DNA from: Chitinophaga ginsengisegetis
Lineage (GTDB): Bacteria > Bacteroidota > Bacteroidia > Chitinophagales > Chitinophagaceae
Assembly (NCBI RefSeq): GCF_900168065.1
Contig: NZ_FUZZ01000001.1
Span: 3,406,623 to 3,470,622, forward strand
Length of the DNA: 64,000 nucleotides
Direction: 5' to 3'
Part shown: positions 63,675 to 64,000 of the stretch, piece by piece
How the letters are laid out: every line of letters starts with the position of its first letter
Position numbering within the stretch: position 1 is the first letter of the stretch
Notes under the pieces: generated by a model
Seen by the model: the letters and a program-made list of their open reading frames with translations, nothing else
The model's database searches: none
What the model was told of the DNA's origin: nothing
Position numbers and translations under genes: made by a program

Positions 63675-64000
63675 CTAAGCTTTTTTCAAACGGCTGTATA
63701 CTTTCATATTGGCGTCTGTATCGGTTTTGATGACAGTCCAGGTATCAGTACTTTCCAGCGTTACAAAATATACTACATTATCTGAAGACGCATATTCCAC
63801 TACGCAGTAAATGCTTGTGTTAGGATACTTTTTATTCAGTTTGCTGAGTACTTTCAGTGGCAGCTGTTCTGCCTGCAGGTACCGGGAAGTAGCCAGCAGG
63901 GTACCGTCTTCCTTGAAGAAGGCAGTCACCTTGGTGTTACTCATGGTAAACTTGGCGGTAAAGGTTTTGTTATCGTCCGTGTACCACTTTACATCGGTAG
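63675..64000 (-). CDS. PepSY-like hypothetical protein, 5' end outside the window
   Basis: The reading frame stays open to the window edge, so the Met at 63944 is probably internal. The visible 108 codons begin TDVKWYTDDNKTFTAKF and end VYSRLKKA. The pattern of a WY-containing first strand, FFKEDGTLLATSRYL, a helix (PLKVLSKLNKKYPN) and two further strands resembles the small exported PepSY-like / beta-lactamase-inhibitor-like proteins common in Bacteroidota. The signal peptide would lie beyond 64000. Function unknown. Confidence 0.65.
   Translation of the reverse strand, partial: TDVKWYTDDNKTFTAKFTMSNTKVTAFFKEDGTLLATSRYLQAEQLPLKVLSKLNKKYPNTSIYCVVEYASSDNVVYFVTLESTDTWTVIKTDTDANMKVYSRLKKA

Overview
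The window is chromosomal DNA of a member of the Bacteroidota, most likely a Chitinophaga-like member of the Chitinophagaceae. The evidence is three complete SusC/SusD pairs, a gldKLMN cluster for gliding and the type IX secretion system, DUF4783, DUF4271, SUI1-like and deoxyhypusine-synthase-like genes, weak ribosome binding sites, and TAnnTTTG promoter boxes of the Bacteroidota sigma-factor type. About 48 protein genes are supported. I see no rRNA, tRNA, CRISPR array, prophage or intact insertion sequence.

Layout. 1-14.5 kb: prfA; an amidohydrolase and an MscS channel; a cysteine-free thioredoxin-fold protein, a MerR regulator and an M23 peptidase on the minus strand; alaS; a two-PDZ exported protein; an aldehyde dehydrogenase; gatB; and a TlpA-type lipoprotein. 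14.5-30 kb: three susC-susD pairs, all on the minus strand, separated by 600-700 bp AT-rich leaders and intrinsic terminators. No glycoside hydrolase, sigma/anti-sigma pair or sensor lies beside them. 30-31 kb: an IS1595-like transposase relative that seems to have lost its catalytic residues. 31-46 kb: an RND exporter, recO, an LpxH-like hydrolase, rsfS-ftsH-LUD, birA, a GT39-type glycosyltransferase, an AraC regulator with an aldo/keto reductase, SUI1, a lipid kinase, nadC and a DUF4783 protein. 46-51 kb: gpmI, an unknown lipoprotein coupled to uvrC, DinB and a Crp-type regulator. 52-57 kb: gldKLMN. 57-64 kb: a YyaL-type protein, hemD with a DUF4271 membrane protein, hemW, a deoxyhypusine-synthase homologue and a PepSY-like gene cut by the window edge.

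Most genes are housekeeping (translation, repair, cofactor synthesis, envelope). The adaptive part is the susCD block (uptake of large ligands at the outer membrane) together with the gliding/secretion motor. No single gene cluster looks like a wholly new system. The unexplained structure is between the genes: a palindromic repeat family built on CGCCTTCGGCG with a GGGAGATA...TATCTCCC core (three copies, always at gene 3' ends), a second family of AGCTTTTAGC-type palindromes (three copies), an exactly 11-bp-phased AGTGCAT array upstream of the PDZ gene, several dyads and direct repeats upstream of the susC genes, and two terminator-like hairpins in gene leaders that suggest attenuation or small RNAs.
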